Below, one piece after another: positions 1-9,559 of a stretch of 64,000 bases of DNA (the stretch's first letter is position 1; the number at the start of each line of letters is the position of its first letter). The notes under the pieces are model-generated. The model did no database searches. It saw only the letters and a list, made by a program, of their open reading frames with translations, and was not told the DNA's origin. The translations under genes were made by a program, and so were the position numbers. The DNA lies in contig NZ_JADZGI010000002.1 in the NCBI RefSeq assembly GCF_015865035.1, positions 434,001 through 498,000 of the forward strand. The letters run 5' to 3'. The stretch comes from Novosphingobium aureum (GTDB lineage: Bacteria; Pseudomonadota; Alphaproteobacteria; Sphingomonadales; Sphingomonadaceae).

Positions 1-1691
<1,691 letters not shown>

Positions 1692-1751
1692 ATGCGCTCC
1701 TCTCTCTGTGGACGAAGGATGCGCGGATTTCGGGCGTCGAAGACAGGCCGT

Positions 1752-1852
1752 CCACTTCCTCCGCCCGTATTAACGGGTTCAGGTTCGACGGGTCTTGTGG
1801 AGCATACCCACAACTCTCAGCCGGTGGCGCACTGCGCCTGCTGGCTCCCCGG
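1752..1852 (-). promoter_or_regulatory. TPP riboswitch (THI element) upstream of thiC
   Basis: Read on the minus strand, the leader contains GGGGAGCC, then the conserved GGCTGAGAG pyrimidine-sensor element, then GACCCGTCGAACCTGAACC, then GTTAATACGGGCGGAGGAA, in the order of the THI-box consensus. The GGAGGAA end lies about 65 nt before the thiC ATG. Known TPP riboswitches turn the downstream thiamine gene off when thiamine pyrophosphate binds; that this one controls thiC is inferred from position. Confidence 0.95.
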
Positions 1853-1927
1853 GGATGGCGCGAGACTACGGAGCGAGACCGGGCTTGTCGAGCCGTCTCC
1901 TGCAAAATGCGGTCAGGCGATCCGTCG

Positions 1928-1999
1928 CTTTCCAGATAGGAAAGTTTTCACTTTCCAAAGTGGAAAGTTCATGCCATCCAACTTTCCAGACTGGAAAGT
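1928..1999. promoter_or_regulatory. Three copies of a palindromic operator
   Basis: Three inverted repeats share the form ACTTTCCANNNTGGAAAGT. Copy 2 (1950-1968) and copy 3 (1981-1999) are perfect; copy 1 (1928-1944) keeps CTTTCC-N5-GGAAAG. Their centres, at about 1936, 1959 and 1990, are 23 and 31 bp apart, roughly two and three helical turns. They lie 28-100 bp upstream of a membrane-protein gene whose overlapping partner is a winged-helix regulator, so autoregulation by that regulator is the simplest reading. The set sits between that gene and the divergent thiC leader. Confidence 0.75.
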
Positions 2000-2027
2000 G
2001 AAGAATCGCCAGATGCAGGAGCACGCC

Positions 2028-2495
2028 ATGACCGAATACGACAGCCACGCCGCACGCGAAGCGCTCGCCGCCGTGTCGCAGACACGCGCCGACATGGTGC
2101 GCGACCTGGGGACCTGCCCGCCATGGCGACATGCCCTGTTCGGGGCGATGTTCTTCGTGCTGATCGGTTCGATCTCGATATCATCGACCATCCAGATGGC
2201 GACCGCGCCGCTGCTCGTCATCGCCGTGCTCTTGTTGCGCCGCTCGGATATCCGCCGCACCGGGGTCTTCATCAACGGCTATCGATCCGGCGCGACACTG
2301 CCCGTCACCCTGGCCCTCGTAGGCGCGCTGATCGCTTTCGTGGTCGCCGCGATGCACATGCGCATGAACGGCTTTTCGATCGTCTCGAAACTCGCGCTCG
2401 CCACGCTCGCCTTCGCGCTGTCGACCTGGGCGAGCGTGGTCTGGCAGCGCATCTTCCGCCGCGAGCTGATGGCCGGTGAAAGCTCCGGGCGATGA
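2028..2495 (+). CDS. Small integral membrane protein, function unknown
   Basis: Predicted 155-residue protein beginning MTEYDSHAAREAL. The ATG at 2028 is chosen because AGGAG lies six bases upstream; upstream in-frame starts would run through the operators. An N-terminal cytosolic helix of about 35 residues is followed by hydrophobic segments near residues 42-57 and 58-72 (LLVIAVLLLRR), then 88-108 and 118-137, giving four probable membrane spans. The C-terminus is basic. I do not recognise the family. Its stop overlaps the start of the winged-helix regulator (ATGA), so the two are translationally coupled. Membrane-protein/regulator pairs of this kind are often autoregulated, and the three upstream palindromes fit that. 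Confidence 0.8.
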   Translation: MTEYDSHAAREALAAVSQTRADMVRDLGTCPPWRHALFGAMFFVLIGSISISSTIQMATAPLLVIAVLLLRRSDIRRTGVFINGYRSGATLPVTLALVGALIAFVVAAMHMRMNGFSIVSKLALATLAFALSTWASVVWQRIFRRELMAGESSGR

Positions 2496-2815
2496 GCGCG
2501 CACGAGCTCGATCCCGTCCTGCACCCACCTGCGCGATTGCAGATCGCCGCGCTGCTATCGAGCGTCTCGCAAGCCGAATTCGTCAAGCTGCGCGCGGTGA
2601 CCGGGGTCAGCGATTCGGTCCTGAGCAAGCACCTCTCGGCCCTCGCCGACGCTGGGTACGTGTCGATTTCCAAGGCGGCCCGCGAAGGGCGCCAGCGCAC
2701 CCATGCCAGCTTCACCCGCGCAGGCCGCAAGGCCTTTGCCGCACACATGGCAGCCCTGCAGGCCCTCGTCGCCAGCGCGGAGAAGGCGGGCAACCTGCTC
2801 GACGCAGCCGAATAG
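2492..2815 (+). CDS. Winged-helix transcriptional regulator (MarR/ArsR-like, HTH_27-type)
   Basis: Compact 107-residue DNA-binding protein. The segment LHPPARLQIAALLSSVSQAEFVKLRAVTG leads into the recognition region VSDSVLSKHLSALADAGYVSISKAAR and the beta-wing EGRQRTHASFTRAGRKAF. The layout matches the short stand-alone winged-helix proteins annotated as MarR/ArsR-like regulators. No metal-binding Cys cluster is present, so metal sensing of the ArsR type is unlikely. It overlaps the preceding membrane-protein gene by four bases. The likely target is the triple ACTTTCCA-N3-TGGAAAGT palindrome upstream of that gene, though this is inferred from position. Confidence 0.88.
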   Translation: MSAHELDPVLHPPARLQIAALLSSVSQAEFVKLRAVTGVSDSVLSKHLSALADAGYVSISKAAREGRQRTHASFTRAGRKAFAAHMAALQALVASAEKAGNLLDAAE

Positions 2816-2889
2816 GGCAATGACGCATGGGCAAACGCCTCCAATGCCCTTGACCCGCATTGCGCCCAGCGCGATGCGCGAAGACCGCC

Positions 2890-3519
2890 ATGCCGATGCT
2901 CTACCGTCTCGATGCCCCCGCACCCGCCGTCGCGCGCGCCTTTGCGACCAATTCGCGCGACGATCCGTGGAGCGGCGGCCATGTCGCGCCGGGGGGCTTT
3001 GCACCTGTCATCACCGCCGGGCGCGAGCAGGTCGCGGGCGCCCGCCCGCAGACCCGCCAGCCGCGCCGCATGGTGCCCCGGCTATGGGGCGTGCCCCCGC
3101 CGCCATCGGTGCACGATGCCCCGACCTACGGCATTGCCAGCGTGCGCAATCTCGAAAGCCCGTTCTGGATCGGCAACTTGCGCAACAGCGAGTTCCGCTG
3201 CCTCGTGCCCGCCACCAGCTTCATGGAATGGGGGCGCGTGTCCCCGACCGACGGCAAGCGGCGCCAGTGCTGGTTTGCCTGCACCGACCAGCCGGTCTTC
3301 GCCATGGCCGGGGTATGGAAGGACAGCGAGGTCCCGTCCTTTGCGCTCGTCACCTGCCCGGCCAATGCCGAACTGCGCGCGCAGGGCCGCGAGACGATGC
3401 CGGTGATCCTGCCCGGCGATGCGGCCTCGCACGATCTGTGGCTGCGTGGCGGCTGGGACCGTGCGAGCGCGCTCGTCCAGCCCTATTCGTCCTCGCTCAT
3501 GCGCATGGTCGAGCGCTAG
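2890..3519 (+). CDS. SRAP-family (YedK/HMCES-like) protein lacking the catalytic Cys
   Basis: Related to the SOS-response-associated peptidase family, which shields abasic sites in single-stranded DNA through a thiazolidine link made by Cys2. The fold is recognisable: the start MPMLYRLDAPA aligns with the family's MCNLYR, then SEFRCLVPATSFMEWG carries the family's PA-x3-EW motif with Glu near residue 113, then ALVTCPAN and TMPVILPGD. However, residue 2 is Pro instead of Cys, and the active-site His expected before MPVIL appears replaced by Arg (about residue 167). The ATG at 2890 is preferred because it aligns with the family start; 2896 is possible. No strong ribosome site is seen. It probably cannot crosslink DNA in the known way. 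Confidence 0.8.
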   Translation: MPMLYRLDAPAPAVARAFATNSRDDPWSGGHVAPGGFAPVITAGREQVAGARPQTRQPRRMVPRLWGVPPPPSVHDAPTYGIASVRNLESPFWIGNLRNSEFRCLVPATSFMEWGRVSPTDGKRRQCWFACTDQPVFAMAGVWKDSEVPSFALVTCPANAELRAQGRETMPVILPGDAASHDLWLRGGWDRASALVQPYSSSLMRMVER

Positions 3520-3526
3520 CCAGCAC

Positions 3527-3928
3527 TCAGAAGTGCAGGCCACCAATCACGATGAAGGCTGCGCCCAGAACGATCGAGGTCCAGCACCAGAGCTTCGAGA
3601 GCGGGCCGAAGCGCCGCACCCAGAAGGCGAGATAGACGTCGGAAAAGGCCAGCACGACCAGCGCCTCGATGCACATCAGCCCGCCAACCACGCTCAGCAG
3701 GCTGGATAGCCAGTCGGGCGAGGCCCAGGGGTTGGCGAGATAGATCACCGCGCCCAGGAACAGCTCGAGCAGGCCGGTAATCATCTGGAGCGCGGGCGAT
3801 TCGACGATCTCGCCGATCAGTGCATGCCAGTGCCCCGGCTTGCGCAGTTCGCCGATCCCGGCGAACAGTGCAAACAGCCCCAGGAAAATCGCCGTCCAGG
3901 CAGGCGCCTGCGAAAGATCCGGCATCAT
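3527..3928 (-). CDS. Four-helix integral membrane protein, function unknown
   Basis: 133-residue protein with four clear hydrophobic spans: TAIFLGLFALFAGIGEL near residues 12-28, MITGLLELFLGAVIYLA at about 49-65, SLLSVVGGLMCIEALVVLAF at about 75-94, and WTSIVLGAAFIVIGGL at about 115-130. A GHWHALIGEIVESPAL segment sits between helices one and two. The start could be the first or the second Met of MMPDLSQ. It converges on the SRAP-like gene with only a few bases between stops and lies upstream of nothing obvious. I do not recognise a named family, and no function is assigned. Confidence 0.75.
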   Translation of the reverse strand: MMPDLSQAPAWTAIFLGLFALFAGIGELRKPGHWHALIGEIVESPALQMITGLLELFLGAVIYLANPWASPDWLSSLLSVVGGLMCIEALVVLAFSDVYLAFWVRRFGPLSKLWCWTSIVLGAAFIVIGGLHF

Positions 3929-4035
3929 CGCGTCTTCTCCCCTCTTATCGGAAGACAGACTGGATCATGCGCCCCTCGCCTGTCCAGCGCCTTGCGCGCG
4001 ATCAAACAAGCGATCGCGCCTGCGCGGGCAGGTCT

Positions 4036-5016
4036 TCACCGCTTGCGGGCGAGCTCGGCTAGTTCGCGCCGCGAGGGGCCGGGGCGCTCGACCGCGACAG
4101 GGGCCTGCGCACGCGCCTCGCTCAGCGCACTGGCGACGAAGCGCAGCTTCTGCGCCTTGGTGGTGCTGACACGGTGGTCCCAGGCATGGGCGCCCAGACG
4201 CTCGACCTCACGGCCGATGCCGCCGTAGATATTGGCCGCGGCCAGCACTGCCCAGCGCTGGCGGAAGGCGAGTCTCGCCGCGCCCATGCGCGCCGAGGCC
4301 TCGTAGCCGCGCGCCAGCGTGCAGGCATGCGCCACCATGGGCACCAGCCGGTCGCGGTAGTGCGGCTTGGTCACCTCGCCGGGGGGAATGTCGGCCTCGA
4401 CCAGCCATTCGACCGGCAAATAGCACCGGCCTTCGGCATCGTCTTCCCAGACATCGCGCACGATGTTGGAGAGCTGGAAGGCAAGGCCGAGGTCACAGGC
4501 GCGATCGAGCGTGTCCTGCGCCGCCTCGTCGGCGGGATCGGTCGGCACTCCCATGACCACCGCCATGAGCACGCCCACGGCCCCTGCCACGTGATAGCAA
4601 TAGCGCAGCATGTCGACCTCGCTGCGCGGGCGCCATTCGTCCGCATCGAGCGCGAAGCCGGCCACCACATCCTCGATCATCGCGGGCGTGATCGGCACCT
4701 CGCGCATGAGCTGGCCCAGGGCATCGAAGGCCATCGAACCGGTCTTCTGCCCGGCCATGGCCAGCTCGGTCAGGGTGCGGATCGTGGCGAGGCGCGATTC
4801 GGGATCGAGCCGGGTTCCCGGCGGGGCCGCCTCGAGCGCACGGCCATGGTCCTGTTCGTCGGCGATGTCGTCGCAGGCCCGGCACCAGGCATAGAGCAGC
4901 CAGACCCGTTCGCGCGTGGTGCGGTCGAACAGGCGGCTGGCTGCCGCGAAGCTCTTCGAGCCTCGGCGGATCGCCTTGTGCGCGGCTGCGACGAGGGTAG
5001 CGCGTTCAGATGCCAC
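4036..5016 (-). CDS. crtB: Phytoene synthase
   Basis: Condenses two geranylgeranyl diphosphates head-to-head to phytoene, the first committed step of carotenoid synthesis. This is a squalene/phytoene-synthase-fold protein of 326 residues, the usual length. The first Asp-rich motif is in the segment AWCRACDDIADEQD (about residues 43-56). The second is in QLSNIVRDVWEDDAEGRCYLP, the signature containing the prenyl-diphosphate Mg-binding Asp residues. It is the last gene of the minus-strand crtY-crtI-DUF1851-LOG-crtB operon, about a dozen bases after the LOG gene. Confidence 0.96.
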   Translation of the reverse strand: MASERATLVAAAHKAIRRGSKSFAAASRLFDRTTRERVWLLYAWCRACDDIADEQDHGRALEAAPPGTRLDPESRLATIRTLTELAMAGQKTGSMAFDALGQLMREVPITPAMIEDVVAGFALDADEWRPRSEVDMLRYCYHVAGAVGVLMAVVMGVPTDPADEAAQDTLDRACDLGLAFQLSNIVRDVWEDDAEGRCYLPVEWLVEADIPPGEVTKPHYRDRLVPMVAHACTLARGYEASARMGAARLAFRQRWAVLAAANIYGGIGREVERLGAHAWDHRVSTTKAQKLRFVASALSEARAQAPVAVERPGPSRRELAELARKR

Positions 5017-5028
5017 GACGGCCAGCCC

Positions 5029-5625
5029 TCACAGGGTCTTCGGGTCCATCTTGACGATCGGCACGATCGGCTCGTGCGCCCGCATGCGGGTGAGCAGCAG
5101 GTCGAGCTCGGTCTCGGCCATGATGATGCCGTGATGCGCGGGACGCACGAAGCCGACTTCGGCCATGTGGCGGTTGAAGGCGAGCAGGCCGTCGTAGAAA
5201 CCGAAGGCATTGAGCACGCCGATCGGCTTCTCGTGATAGCCCAGCTGCGCCCAGCTCACCGCCTCCCACAACTCGTCCATGGTGCCAACGCCGCCAGGCA
5301 GCACCACGAAGCCGTCGGAGAGACGGGTGAAGGCAGCCTTGCGCTCGTGCATGTCGGCAACGATGTGCAGCTCGGTGCAGTCGTGGTTGGCGACTTCGCC
5401 ACCTTGCCCGCGAGCGCCGGTCAGCGCCTCGGGGATGACCCCGATGACCTCGCCCCCGGCCGCGAGAGCGCTGGAGGCGAGCGCCCCCATCAGCCCGAGC
5501 CGGCCACCGCCATAGACGACGCCGATACCCTGCTGCGCCAGCGTCGAGCCGACTTCGCGGGCCAGTTCGATGTAGCGGGGATCGGCAGGCGTTGCCGAGC
5601 CGCAGTAGACAGCGAGACGTTTCAT
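5029..5625 (-). CDS. LOG-family nucleotide 5'-monophosphate phosphoribohydrolase
   Basis: 198-residue cytosolic Rossmann-fold enzyme of the Lonely Guy family, whose members release the base from cytokinin riboside monophosphates or AMP. The protein opens with MKRLAVYCGSATPADPRY. The YGGGRLGLMG segment is near residue 40, and the signature PGGVGTMDELWEAVSW near residues 104-119 holds the conserved Gly, Thr and Glu residues. It sits between the DUF1851-type gene (5 bp gap) and crtB (about 12 bp gap), so it should be cotranscribed with carotenoid genes. Whether it has a role in carotenoid metabolism is unknown. Confidence 0.92.
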   Translation of the reverse strand: MKRLAVYCGSATPADPRYIELAREVGSTLAQQGIGVVYGGGRLGLMGALASSALAAGGEVIGVIPEALTGARGQGGEVANHDCTELHIVADMHERKAAFTRLSDGFVVLPGGVGTMDELWEAVSWAQLGYHEKPIGVLNAFGFYDGLLAFNRHMAEVGFVRPAHHGIIMAETELDLLLTRMRAHEPIVPIVKMDPKTL

Positions 5626-5630
5626 CGTGT

Positions 5631-6071
5631 TCAGTCCGTAACCTTGATGCTGACCTGCGCCCCTTCGGGCAGGTCCTTGATCTGATTGGCGAGATCGCCA
5701 GTGAAGCGGATATATTCGGCGAGCGGCAGGCGGATCATGTTGTCCGTCGCATAATCGCCCTCGACCAGCGCCTTGGGCTGGAAGCCGTAGACCTCGCCTA
5801 CCAGAGTGGCGCCCAGACGCTCGGTCGCTGCCTCGACGTGGGCATCGGCGCGCCAGATGATCTGCGTTTCGCGCAGCGCCATGTGCGCCTGCGCGGCCTT
5901 CTCGTCGCCGAGCCGCTCGAGCGAGAGCAGCTCGGGATCGAGATAGTGGTAGACCCCAAGCGCATCGATCGCGAGGACATGGCCGAAGAGCGAATGCGCC
6001 TCGATCTCGACGAAATCGACGCCGCTCCAGCCCCAGCCCTGGCGCAATGCGGCCAGTTCGCGCGCTCTCAT
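5631..6071 (-). CDS. DUF1851 / T6SS immunity Tdi1-C-like domain protein
   Basis: 146-residue protein, start MRARELAALRQ, chosen because its ATG overlaps the crtI stop (ATGA). The middle reads LFGHVLAIDALGVYHYLDPE. The C-terminal half contains GEVYGFQPKALVEGDY and then the segment YIRFTGDLANQIKDLPEG. From memory this pattern (FG-x-V-hydrophobic-D, later YGFK-P-gG-Y, then QIKDLPDGt) is that of the DUF1851 domain found in Tdi1-type type VI secretion immunity proteins and in many orphan bacterial proteins. No toxin gene is nearby. Its place inside the carotenoid operon points to a housekeeping role rather than immunity, but that is inference. Confidence 0.7.
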   Translation of the reverse strand: MRARELAALRQGWGWSGVDFVEIEAHSLFGHVLAIDALGVYHYLDPELLSLERLGDEKAAQAHMALRETQIIWRADAHVEAATERLGATLVGEVYGFQPKALVEGDYATDNMIRLPLAEYIRFTGDLANQIKDLPEGAQVSIKVTD

Positions 6072-7546
6072 CGCAGCCCCTCGAGCATCAGCTTGGCGGT
6101 CGCCTTGGCACTGCCAACGACGCCCGGGATGCCCGCACCCGGATGCGTGCCCGCGCCGACAAGATAGAGGTTGCGCAGTGCGTCGTCGCGGTTGTGGCCG
6201 CGGAAATAGGCGCTTTGCGTCAAGAGCGGTTCGAGACTGAAGGCGCTGCCCTTCCACGCCGCGAGATCGTGCTCGAAGTTGTTCGGCGTGTAGTGGAACT
6301 TGGTGACGATGCGGTCTTCAATGTCGGGCACCAGCCGGCGTCCGACTTCGGCCAGTACGCGCTTTTCGAGCAGCGGCCCGACCTCGTCCCAGTCGATCGG
6401 CAGCTTGCCTTTGTGCGCAACGGGAATGAGCGCGTAGAAAGTGCTCTTGCCCGGCGGCGCCATCGAGGGATCGGTGACGGTGGGATGGTGCAGGTAGATC
6501 GAGAAATCCTGCGGCAGCACGCCATGCTCGTAGATGTCGTCGAGCAGCCCCTTGTAGCGCGGCCCGAACAGGATGGTGTGGTGCGGGATGCCCGGCCAGG
6601 TACCCTCGAGCCCGAAGTGGACGACGAACAGGCTTGGAGAGAAGCGCTTGCGCGCCAGCTTCTTGGCCATGGCGGGGCCGCGACGGTTCTCGGAAAGCAG
6701 GTCGCGGTACGTGTGCATGATATCACCGTTGCTGGCGACCGCGTCGAAGCGTTCCTTCCAGCCGCTCTCGCACTCTACCTCGGTGACGAGATCGCCGAGC
6801 GTGTGGATCTGCACGACCTTGTCGCCGAGGCGTACCTTGCCGCCGATACGCTCGAACAGCGCGACCATGCCGGCGACGAGGCGATTGGTGCCGCCCTTGG
6901 CCCACCACACGCCGCCGTCCTTCTCCAGCTTGTGGATCAGGGCATAGATCGCGCTGGTCTTCATCGGATTGCCGCCGACCAGCAGCGTGTGGAACGAGAG
7001 CGCCTCGCGCAGGTGCTCGTCCTTCACGTAGCTCGAGACCACCGAATAGACCGAGCGCCAGGCCTGGTAGCGCGCCAGCGCAGGCGCTGCCTTGATCATT
7101 GAGGAGAAGTCGAGGAAGGCCTCGTGGCCGAGCTTGACGTAGCCTTCCTGCCACACGCCTGCGGCATATCGCAGGAACTCGTCGTAGCCACCAAGGTCCT
7201 GCGGCGCGATGCGCGCGATCTCGCGGTGGAGGGCCGGTTCATCGTTCGAATAGTCGAAAGTGACGCCGTCGGGCCAGTTGAGCCGGTAGAACGGCATGAC
7301 CGGCATGAGCTCGACGTCGTCGGCCATGTCGTGCCCCGCCGCGTGCCAAAGTTCGCGCAGGCAGTCGGGATCGGTGATGACGGTGGGTCCGGCATCGAAG
7401 GTGAAGCCATCGCGCTCCCACACGTAGGCACGCCCGCCCGGCTTGTCGCGGGCCTCGACCACAGTGGTCTCGATCCCGGCGCTCTGCAGGCGGATGGCGA
7501 GGGCAAGCCCGCCGAAACCGGCGCCGACGACGCAAGCCCGCTTCAT
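6068..7546 (-). CDS. crtI: Phytoene desaturase
   Basis: FAD-dependent desaturase that converts phytoene to lycopene at the membrane. The N-terminal dinucleotide-binding motif is CVVGAGFGGLALAIRL (about residues 5-20), followed by VVEARDKPGGRAYVW and FDAGPTVITDP. The C-terminal signature is NLYLVGAGTHPGAGIPGV, matching the bacterial-type CrtI signature. Length is 492 residues, normal for the family. It overlaps crtY upstream and the DUF1851 gene downstream by four bases each, so the three are translationally coupled. Confidence 0.97.
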   Translation of the reverse strand: MKRACVVGAGFGGLALAIRLQSAGIETTVVEARDKPGGRAYVWERDGFTFDAGPTVITDPDCLRELWHAAGHDMADDVELMPVMPFYRLNWPDGVTFDYSNDEPALHREIARIAPQDLGGYDEFLRYAAGVWQEGYVKLGHEAFLDFSSMIKAAPALARYQAWRSVYSVVSSYVKDEHLREALSFHTLLVGGNPMKTSAIYALIHKLEKDGGVWWAKGGTNRLVAGMVALFERIGGKVRLGDKVVQIHTLGDLVTEVECESGWKERFDAVASNGDIMHTYRDLLSENRRGPAMAKKLARKRFSPSLFVVHFGLEGTWPGIPHHTILFGPRYKGLLDDIYEHGVLPQDFSIYLHHPTVTDPSMAPPGKSTFYALIPVAHKGKLPIDWDEVGPLLEKRVLAEVGRRLVPDIEDRIVTKFHYTPNNFEHDLAAWKGSAFSLEPLLTQSAYFRGHNRDDALRNLYLVGAGTHPGAGIPGVVGSAKATAKLMLEGLR

Positions 7547-8766
7547 GCGACCTCTCCTGCGCCGCGCGGATCGAGGTCAGCCAGAACACGGCCGCGACCG
7601 GCAAGCGCGGCCACGGCAGCGCCGATAGGCACCGGCGGCTTGCCGACCAGTACGCGCGCCATGTCGGCCAGCGTCGAGCGCCCGGCGTAGAAACGCTCGA
7701 TCAACGGTTCGGGGAGCTTGTAGAAGCGCGCCAGCATACGCCAGCGCTCCTGCGGGGGTGCGGCACCGAATAGCATCGTGCTCAACATGCGGTAGAAGCG
7801 CCCCTCGCGCCAGTGGTTTGCGGCCCAGTCATGACTTGTCCTTCCTAGGCGCTCGCCCGAGAGATTGTCGAGTGTGGTGAGGTGCGCTGCAAAACGCACG
7901 GCGTCGGGCAACGAATACGAGGTCAGCGGCTGCACCAGAGCGGCGCGCACACCGGCACGTGCGACATCGCCCTGCCAGAACCGCGCGAAATCACCTCTGG
8001 CGATCACCGGCAGCACCCCCGTTTCCTCATAGTCGACCGCCTCGACCTGCCAGCCCCGCGCCTTTGCATAAGCGCCAATGCGCTCACGAAGAACAGGCAG
8101 GTCGAGCCCGGGATCATCGGAATAGTAAGTATCCTCGACGAAGACCTGCGTCTGCGAGAACGGCAGGCAATAGACGAAGCGGTAGCCATCGAGCTGCTCG
8201 ACCCGGGCATCCATCACCACCGGACGAGTGAGCCCGTGCGGTGCGGCGAGGCGCAGCGTCTGCCCCATGAATTTTTGCCAGCCACCCGCCATATGCGCGA
8301 GACCGTGACTGCCGCGCGCATCGATGACGCCGCCGGCCTCGCGCCGCGTCCCGTCCTCGAGTTCGACCCAGGTCGTCCCGAGTGCGCGCACCTTCACGCC
8401 GGTATGCAGGGCACTGGCGGGCAAGGCATCGCGAATCGCCGCATCGAGGCTGGCGCTGGTCACGCTCGCATAGGCCGTGGAAAGGCTGCGGGTGTAGCCC
8501 GGAAAGGTGACATCGTAGCCATCCCAGCGACTTGCGATGAGTGGCTCGACCAGCGCGCGGTGCGCTTCATCGACATCGCTGGCGAAGAACGACCACACGT
8601 GCTCGCCGCCGATCCGCTCTCCCGCCTCGATCAGCTCGACCCGCAGTTCGGGCCGCCAGCGCGCCATCGCCAGCGTGATCAGCGCACCGGCCAGCCCGCC
8701 GCCGACGACGATCAAGGCGGGCATGGCTCCGGCGCAGGGGTCAGGGTTTTTTCCGGACATCGTCAA
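7543..8766 (-). CDS. crtY: Lycopene beta-cyclase
   Basis: CrtY-type flavoprotein that closes beta-ionone rings on lycopene to give beta-carotene. The Rossmann motif ALIVVGGGLAGALITLAMA is followed by RVELIEAGERIGGEHVWSFF. The segment QTQVFVEDTYYSD contains the family's F-x-E-(D/E)-T motif. 407 residues is close to the usual ~390; the start may be this Met or the MSGKN or MPALIV Met a few codons in. First gene of the carotenoid operon; the short gap to the divergent GNAT gene must hold both promoters. No crtZ hydroxylase is present in this window. Confidence 0.95.
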   Translation of the reverse strand: MTMSGKNPDPCAGAMPALIVVGGGLAGALITLAMARWRPELRVELIEAGERIGGEHVWSFFASDVDEAHRALVEPLIASRWDGYDVTFPGYTRSLSTAYASVTSASLDAAIRDALPASALHTGVKVRALGTTWVELEDGTRREAGGVIDARGSHGLAHMAGGWQKFMGQTLRLAAPHGLTRPVVMDARVEQLDGYRFVYCLPFSQTQVFVEDTYYSDDPGLDLPVLRERIGAYAKARGWQVEAVDYEETGVLPVIARGDFARFWQGDVARAGVRAALVQPLTSYSLPDAVRFAAHLTTLDNLSGERLGRTSHDWAANHWREGRFYRMLSTMLFGAAPPQERWRMLARFYKLPEPLIERFYAGRSTLADMARVLVGKPPVPIGAAVAALAGRGRVLADLDPRGAGEVA

Positions 8767-8834
8767 ACCAATTAGGATCCAGTCTCAGGGTCGGCAACTT
8801 GGCATCGATGCTGCTTTGCGGCATTGTCGCCAAG

Positions 8835-9371
8835 ATGACAGAACAAGAACTCACCGTCGATCTTGCTTCCTTGGAGGATGCCCCGGCCATCGCCGAGATC
8901 TTTTCACACTATGTACTGGAAAGCACGGCGACTTTCGAAACCGAGCCGACGAGCCTGGATGAGACCCGGCGCCGTATGCAGGAGATCACGGATGCGGGCT
9001 ACCCCTTTCTCGTCTCGCGCAACGATGAAGGCAAGGTGCTGGGGTTCGGCTATGCCCATCGCTACGGTCCGCGCATGGGCTATCTCTACAGCGTCGAGAC
9101 CACGATCTACGTTCGCCCGGACAGTCTCGGGCGCGGCATCGGCTCGAGCCTGATCACCGCCCTGATCGAAGAATGCGAAGCACGCGGCTACCGTCAGGCC
9201 TTCGCCGTGATCGCCTCGTCCGAGCCAGCCTCGGTCGTACTCCACGCCCGCGCGGGCTACCGTCCGGTAGGCACGCTCGAAGGTGCCGGGTGGAAGCATG
9301 GGCAGTGGATCGACGTGTTCCTGATGCAGCGCGCACTGGGCGAAGGCAACGAGACCCTGCCCGAGCGCTAA
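8835..9371 (+). CDS. GNAT acetyltransferase, phosphinothricin-acetyltransferase type
   Basis: Acetyl-CoA-dependent N-acetyltransferase of about 178 residues from the ATG at 8835 (MTEQELTVDLASLEDA); an in-frame start at 8799 would add twelve residues unlike the family. The N-terminus AIAEIFSHYVLESTATFE and the central YSVETTIYVRPDSLGRGIGS form the acetyl-CoA pyrophosphate-binding loop, and the tail holds AGYRPVGTLEGAGWKHG. This pattern is typical of the Pat/YncA group, which acetylates phosphinothricin, Met-sulfone or related amino acids. Substrate cannot be read from the sequence. It is divergent from crtY. Confidence 0.9.
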   Translation: MTEQELTVDLASLEDAPAIAEIFSHYVLESTATFETEPTSLDETRRRMQEITDAGYPFLVSRNDEGKVLGFGYAHRYGPRMGYLYSVETTIYVRPDSLGRGIGSSLITALIEECEARGYRQAFAVIASSEPASVVLHARAGYRPVGTLEGAGWKHGQWIDVFLMQRALGEGNETLPER

Positions 9372-9559
9372 TTCCCGGGCATCGAAGCCGATGCAAGGGT
9401 CCGGCGGCATGGTCGCCGCGCGCAGATTTCGCGCGCCCTCGCTGCGGGTCACAAAAGGTTCACGACCGAAACATTTGCGACAATGGTACGTTTGACGGTG
9501 CAAGAGGCACGGCACAGGCGCGTGCCGCAAGACGCGACCATATCGCCCGGGGGACTCCG

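Noticed and set aside
4174..5685. Long plus-strand frame opposite crtB and LOG
   Set aside because: It is an antisense frame of GC-rich genes; crtB and LOG have all catalytic motifs on the minus strand.
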